Shown piece after piece: positions 58,523 through 64,000 of a stretch of DNA of 64,000 nucleotides (its first letter is position 1; the number at the start of each line of letters is the position of its first letter). The stretch is from Sorghum bicolor (lineage: Eukaryota > Streptophyta > Magnoliopsida > Poales > Poaceae): contig NC_012878.2 in assembly GCF_000003195.3 (NCBI RefSeq), positions 6,576,462 through 6,640,461 on the forward strand, in the 5' to 3' direction. The position numbers were made by a program, and so were the translations under genes. The notes beneath the pieces are model-generated. The model was not told the origin of the DNA. It was given only the letters and a program-made list of their open reading frames with translations, and searched no databases.

Positions 58523-60871
58523 ATGCAGAGCATGGCGGCGTCCTGCTCGTCGTCGTCCTCCTCCTCCTCCTCTAGAGCCTGGGCCGCGGCGCGCCGCTCG
58601 CCCTCGCCCCCATCCCTCGCCTTCTCGTCCTCCTCCTCCTTCCCCTCTTCTTCTCATGGCTGCCGCTGGCCAGTCGCCCCGCGCGGCATTCGCGGGGTCC
58701 TGCGGCCGCTGCCCTCGCCCCTGCTCGCGCCGTGCGTCGCCAGGGCCGGCGCCGCGGCCGCGGCGTCGCCGCCGGCCGCCGGTAAGCCGGAGGGCGCCGC
58801 CGGCATTTCGCGGACGCTGCAGCTCGGGGCCATGATCCTCGTCTGGTACCTCCTCAACATCTACTTCAACATCTACAACAAGCTGGTCCGCCGTTTCGTC
58901 CCGTTCCTCAAGTCTTTTCCTAATGGGTTTGTTCAATAATTTGATTGTTTTGGAATTGTGCGTTGACCAGGTTCTGAAAGCGATACCCTTCCCTTACACC
59001 ATCACCACCTTCCATTTCGCATCCGGATCCTTCTTCATCACACTCATGTGGCTGCTCAATCTGCATCCCAAACCGAGGCTCTCCCTCAAACAGGTACTGT
59101 ATTATAAACAAAAAAAAAAAAAGAAGATTAGTCACCTCTGTTGTGACCTGCAGATGTAAGTAAGATATTAGATATTATAGTACAAGATAGATAGCTTGAC
59201 GCTCCAATTGACTAAACTGCACCGATGTGAAACTGGTTCACTCATATAGCTGATGCGATGCGTTGTTATTTATTTGCTGATGCAGTATGCAAAGCTCCTG
59301 CCTTTGGCTTTGATCCACATGCTTGGAAATGTTTTCACCAATATGAGTTTGGGCAAGGTGGCTGTCTCCTTCACGCACACCGTCAAGGCCATGGAACCCT
59401 TCTTCTCGGTCCTCCTCTCTGTCCTGTTCCTAGGACAGGTAATTGGTTGGTTCACACTTTTGTAGATCGTTTGTCCTTAAAGGTGGAATACTCCATATAA
59501 GCCTCTGTTTCTCTATTCTAATGTTTCTACAGACACCTTCTCTGTTGGTATTAGGTTCACTCGTCCCTGTTGTTGGTGGAGTTGTATTGGCGTCCATGAC
59601 TGAAGTTTCTTTCAACTGGTAATTTATTGCTTAAAAGCGTCGAGAGTTTACTCAAAGCAATATTATGCATCTGATTCTAATATTATGAGAAATCAGGATT
59701 GGGTTCTGGAGTGCTATGGCTTCGAATCTTACGAATCAATCACGAAATGTTTACAGCAAGAAAATTCTCGCTGATAAAGAGGTGAGCTTTTTGCTCTTAT
59801 AGTGTTCCCTAACTGTAGATTCACAACAGTTCAGCATGATATATGCTGTGAACACTGCACCCCCCTAACAAAACTTGTTCTTATTACAGGACAGTTTGGA
59901 TGACATAAATCTCTTCTCGATAATAACTATCATGGCATTCTTGTTATCTGCTCCACTGATGCTATCTGTAGAAGGCATCAAGTTTAGCCCATCGTATCTA
60001 CAAAGTGCTGTAAGTGTGGCCAGCATGGAAAACAAGAAACTATGGAATATTTCAACTCTTCACTGACATGGAATTGCTGAATACTAAATTTTCTGGGTTT
60101 GCAGGGAGTCAGTGTAAAAGAATTATGTGTAAGAGCGGCACTTGCTGGCACATGTTTCTATTTTTACCAACAGGTGAGGCCCAATCTCCACTAACAACAT
60201 CTTTTGTAGTCTCTCGGTGGTTGCTAAAATTGTCAATTAGTGGCTATGCGGTTGACTACTTAGATCCAAACAAACTACTTACTATTTGCTTGAAGATAAT
60301 ATATATGTTTTGTCATTGTTTTATTTCTAGGATCAGGCCCTTCAGTTAAATATGATATTATCTTCAGTTATTTGAATATTTTTTTTATCTCTCCTGTGTC
60401 ATCTGATGAAAAAAGAAGTTGAATAATTTTCAGTTTTTCTTTTTGAGCCTAAAAGTTATCGGGTTTTCCACATAAGTGTCTATCAGTTTTTGGATTATCT
60501 CTTATCTAACTGTTACTATGAATTCTGTTGCACACTGAATTACCTCTAACAATGTCTCTATTTGTTTCTTGGCAGGTTTCATACAGTTTATTGGCTAGAG
60601 TATCTCCTGTGACCCATTCGGTAGCCAACTCTCTTAAACGTGTGGTGGTCATTGTGTCATCTGTTCTCTTCTTCAGAACTCCAATTTCACCTATAAACGC
60701 CTTAGGTACAGAAGTGATTCTATCCTTCATGCAAGTACCAGTTACTGACCATCTCATCTATGTCTGAATTGTAAGTTTTCTTCCTTGCCTGCAGGAACCG
60801 GTGTTGCTCTTGCTGGAGTTTTTCTGTACTCTCAGTTCAAAAAGTTAAAACCAAAGACTAAGGCTGCATGA
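58523..60871 (+). CDS. PPT: Plastid phosphoenolpyruvate/phosphate translocator
   Basis: Nine exons (58523-58885, 58971-59093, 59286-59438, 59533-59618, 59697-59781, 59890-60009, 60105-60173, 60576-60705, 60795-60871), all GT-AG and in phase, give 401 residues. The protein exchanges phosphoenolpyruvate for inorganic phosphate across the inner plastid envelope, supplying the shikimate and fatty-acid pathways. Residues 1 to about 95 are a Ser/Ala/Arg/Pro-rich transit peptide with a run of nine Ser near residue 9. The membrane part has TQL-type start [20 protein letters not shown], then [88 protein letters not shown] and the tail [10 protein letters not shown]. The Lys-Arg and Arg residues of these motifs match the substrate-binding positions of the translocator family. 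The first ATG is chosen; a second at 58532 is also possible. Two MITEs lie upstream. Confidence 0.93.
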
Positions 60872-61385
60872 AAACAACCACCTGGTGAGGTAACAAACTA
60901 TAGAAGGATCTAGAATTTGGAACTATCAACTGATGCGGTGAAGCAGACTTGCCTTCACGGTAGCAAACACCTATCCTTTCCCCTTGTTTATCTTAAAAAA
61001 CATATGTTCTCTTGTTAGCCTCTTTGGCTGCGAGAAGCTTGTACAGAAGTTTCCTCAAGAAGGTGTGGTGGAACAATTGAGCAACGCCGACATAGCATTT
61101 TCAGGTAGAGAATACAAATTTTGGCACATACTTCTGGATGTCTCACTTTAGAGGTAGCCTGATACTCTTTAAATGTCAATGAGATTATACATCTCTTCGG
61201 TCTTCGTGTCATTCAATTGAAACTGGCAGAATGCTCAATAGATCGAGTTCACGTCAAAATATGGTTCAATGTTTTCTTTCTATTCCATCTTTTTTTTAGG
61301 AACTTTGTGTTTTTTGTTTAAAAAATATCCTGGTTCTTGGATATAGTATATATGAAGCAGACAGAATCAAAGGAAAGACAACTTA

Positions 61386-61675
61386 GAGCATCTCCAAGGG
61401 AGCATTTGTAGTTTGCAATTTAGGCAACTTGGCAAATGAGGGAGCAAACTTGGCAAAAATGCTAAGCTGTGGACGACTTTGCAAATCCGATCGCGCGAGC
61501 AAAGTCATGCGCGAGAAAAGTGCGCGCGTCTGGAGACCTTCTATTTTTATCCTTTGTCAAGTCCAAATGTCAATTCCCTTGGAGATGACCTATTTTTATC
61601 CTTTGCATTTTGTTATGTGAGTTTGCAAATAGCAAGAAATGCCAAGTCAATTTGCCAAAGCCTTTGGAGATGCTC
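61386..61675. mobile_element. MITE with ends GAGCATCTCCAA
   Basis: The left end GAGCATCTCCAAGGGAGC and the right end GCCTTTGGAGATGCTC are inverted. The interior has TTGCAAAT/TTTGGCAA echoes. About 290 bp, 0.5 kb after the PPT stop. The target duplication is uncertain. Confidence 0.7.
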
Positions 61676-62259
61676 TATGCCATGATTGATAAAAAAGATA
61701 TCGCTTTTGTGGGTGATTGATAAAAAGATACCGCCTTTGTGGATGAGAGCAGTTGAGAAGGTATTCACCATGAAAAAACATTAAAAAAACCTCACAGGAA
61801 AAGGCAGTAAATGCAGAGTGAGAATCAAAGTAGGTTTTTTTTTGGGACATTCTTCAATCGCTTCATGTTCCACGTGAGCCAAATCTTGAGTGTCAAGAAG
61901 ACTCTACACAATTAGCTCCGTCCAATCCAATTCACCTAGCACCTCATATGCGCTTCTAGAAAGGGAGATACATGTAAATAAATCCAAAAAATTAAGTGGT
62001 GCACAGTCATAAACAGTAATATGTGAATTCTCCATGAGGATATGACAGTGAAATCTAGCAAATGGTTTGGTAGCAGTTCTCCAACTCGTACAAATCACAA
62101 AATGGATATGGTATTCAGCTTCTTCTTCTTTTTTTTAGAACATGATATTCAGCAATTGATAGCACAGAATCTAACCAAAACACTATCGATCGATCAGTCC
62201 ATTAATCATGCAATGGTGTCAAAAATACTACTTACAATACAATACTAAAATAAAACCTA

Positions 62260-62437
62260 GGCCCTGTTTGGTTCCACCAACTAAATTTTAGCTAACTAAA
62301 TTTTAGTCACTTTAGTAGCTAAAGTTCCAAACACATTGACTAAAAAGGGATAAAATAGTTTAGTTCCATTAGTCACCTAAGAGTAGTTAAAATAATTTTA
62401 GCTAGCTAAAATTTAGTTGGTGGAACCAAACAGGGCC
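62260..62437. mobile_element. Tourist-like MITE, 178 bp
   Basis: The ends are GGCCCTGTTTGGTTCCACCA and, inverted, the same sequence. CTA is duplicated on both sides (62257-62259 and 62438-62440). The arms continue with AACTAAATTTTAGCTA-type repeats. Confidence 0.85.
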
Positions 62438-62654
62438 CTAAAATAACAATGAGTTCATCATCATGCACACTGCATTAGTGCATTTTTTTATTTTCTAAAA
62501 AAAAATCACAAACTAGTTCTTCTCTTATTCCAACAAAACAGCAACCAAAATCAGTAAAATCAGGTTCAGAAAGGAAAAAAAAAACTAGTAAATCCAAAAG
62601 ACAAGCAGAAGAAGATGATGGCATTCCGATTCAGTGTTCAGTCAGAGCACACGC

Positions 62655-64000
62655 CTATGTGGTGAGAATGGGCGGGAGGTAGTCGGATTTGGCGCCAAGC
62701 ACCCGCGCCTGCGTGTCCGGGAAGAACTCCGTCCCCGGCAGCTGTTTGACGGTGCCGTCGGCGGCGACGGCGACGGGGTAGGTGAGCAGGTGCCCCGGCA
62801 GGTCGCGCTCGTTCCCGTCGCCGGCGTACAGGTCCCAGTACCTGTCCGCCATGGCGTTCACCTTGCGGATGCACTCGACGCTGTCCGGGCGCGTGAAGGC
62901 GTCGTCCACCGCGCCCAGGTGCTCGTACCACAGCGACATCCTGAACCCGTGCACCTGCCCTCTCGCCGGCCGGCTCGCCGCCGCCAGGTGGTGCGGCTGG
63001 TACGCGCCCATCGCGATCTCCGAGTCCCTCGCCCCGTCCATGGAACGCTGGTTGATGTTCGCCGACCCAACGATGATGTACTCATCATCCACTGCACATA
63101 CAGCAAATTATATTACAGGAATATATATATGTATAATTATAGTCAAAAATCAAGACCAAAAGATGATCAAATTCGAAAAATCCAAGAGTAATTCTTGTAA
63201 GATGTATGGATGGATCGGATTACCCATCATCATCTTGGTGTGGACATAGATCATGAACCTCCTGTTGTGCTGAGCCTTGATGTAGTCAGTGTCAGGCTCA
63301 GCCTCCTCCGTGGGCACATACTCGCCGGGCTTCTTCGCCTCCCGGTTGCCGAGGCAGAAGAAGGTGAGGTAGTCCCTGGGGTTGGCGTCGATGCCCTTGG
63401 CCTGGATCGCCTGCGCGATGTCGGTGTACATCATCTCCATGGTCCTCCTCTGCCAGTCGAGGATGGCCTGCACGGAGCCGCTCTCCGGGATGCCCTCCGG
63501 CCACATGGGCACCACGACGTAGACGGCGAAGCGCTCGCCGGCCTCGATCTTGCTCACCACCTTCATGGACAGCTCCTTGGGGATGAGGTGCAGCGCGCCG
63601 ATGTCCTCCGGCTTGATCCCGTCGGGCTTCCAGCAGTAGGAGCTGCCGAGGAAGTACTGGTTCTCGATGTAGATGAAGCTCCTGGCGCGGCGGATGGCGT
63701 GGATGTAGGCGTCCTGGATGCTCCGGTCGATGATCTGGTCCTTGCCGCTGACGAGCCCGGCCCTGGTGGCGTCGTCGGGGGTGTCCGGGAACCCGAACGC
63801 GGCGCCGCCGTCGATGGAGCGGAACAGCTGGACGTTCCACGTCTCCGGGTCGTCGGGGAACGTGACGGGCGACGGCGGGATGAGCTCGTCGGCGAGGTCC
63901 CGGAGCTGGATCAGCAGGTCCTTGCCGCCCTGCTTGCGCCACCGCTGCTCGAAGTTGTAGAGCACGTCCCACGCCACGGGGCCCTCGAGGCGGCAGTGGA
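62655..64000 (-). CDS. Phospholipase D alpha, C-terminal half (partial)
   Basis: Two exons are visible on the minus strand: 64000-63224 (continues off the window) and 63091-62655, joined by a GT-AG intron. They give about 404 C-terminal residues of a family usually about 810 long. Phospholipase D hydrolyses phosphatidylcholine and related lipids to phosphatidic acid in stress and hormone signalling. Visible landmarks: [34 protein letters not shown], the second HKD motif [20 protein letters not shown], the segment [20 protein letters not shown], and the conserved end DYLPPILTT. The first HKD motif and the C2 domain lie outside. It differs from typical PLD alpha 1 by Met for Ile after HTKMM and by an [10 protein letters not shown] variant, so it may be an alpha paralogue. 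Confidence 0.93.

Larger units (their letters stand above)
60872..62654. other. Intergenic region between PPT and phospholipase D (convergent genes)
   Basis: The two genes point at each other, so both 3' UTRs lie here. It contains MITEs at 61386-61675 and 62260-62437. No gene is supported; the frame at 61429-61620 lies inside a MITE. Confidence 0.5.

Noticed and set aside
57899..58936. 345-codon minus-strand ORF opposite the PPT start
   Set aside because: It lies antisense to the PPT leader and first exon in very GC-rich DNA, is low-complexity (Gly/Arg/Glu), and extends into a MITE. The PPT exon on the other strand explains the sequence.
62634..63249. Plus-strand ORFs opposite the phospholipase D exons
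   Set aside because: Antisense shadows of a well-conserved coding sequence.

Overview
The window is nuclear DNA from a grass, most likely a panicoid close to Sorghum. The evidence is intron-rich genes with GC-rich first exons, many short Tourist- and Stowaway-type elements, CACTA elements with subterminal repeats, a Pack-MULE-like element, and LTR retrotransposons whose primer site reads TGGCGCCGTTGCCGGGGA. The species call is an inference from repeat style and protein similarity; no search was run.

Three complete genes and one partial gene are supported by exon-by-exon reconstruction. (1) An LRR receptor-like kinase of the NIK/SERK type (LRR-II group) on the minus strand, 38577 to 28155, 11 exons, 643 residues. 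(2) A plastid-targeted protein with UVR and ApaG/DUF525 domains on the minus strand, 53421 to 50728, 6 exons, 290 residues. (3) A plastid phosphoenolpyruvate/phosphate translocator on the plus strand, 58523 to 60871, 9 exons, 401 residues. (4) The C-terminal half of a phospholipase D alpha on the minus strand, running off the right end (62655 to 64000).

Layout. 1-1783: end of a minus-strand LTR retrotransposon. 1784-4105: broken gene-like sequence and a small inverted-repeat element. 4106-18679 and 26657-28529: a tandem array, period about 0.9 kb, in which each unit carries a copy of the last exon of the receptor kinase on the same strand and downstream of it. The array is interrupted by a 3.8-kb CACTA element (6653-10466), a 611-bp CACTA derivative (11904-12514), a Tourist-like element (16176-16763) and a complete but apparently non-autonomous LTR retrotransposon (18680-26656). 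28155-38577: the kinase gene itself, with a 5.3-kb intron. 38578-50727: mostly repeats, including a plastid-derived trnV-GAC fragment, a solo LTR with its target duplication, a long hairpin, and a MULE nested inside a Stowaway-like element. 50728-64000: the three housekeeping-type genes separated by Tourist-like elements that share the end GGCCYTGTTTAG.

The most unusual feature is the terminal-exon array. Twelve extra copies of the kinase C-terminal exon lie after the gene. Seven of them share the same nonsense codon, which divides the array into two sublineages. One copy (13297-13605) keeps a usable splice acceptor in the right phase and an open frame that runs into the neighbouring TG microsatellite. 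The array may be debris of unequal crossing-over or a reservoir of alternative last exons; the sequence alone cannot decide.

The genes do not form a pathway. The translocator and the UVR-ApaG protein both look plastid-targeted, the receptor kinase would act at the plasma membrane, and the phospholipase D at membranes in general.
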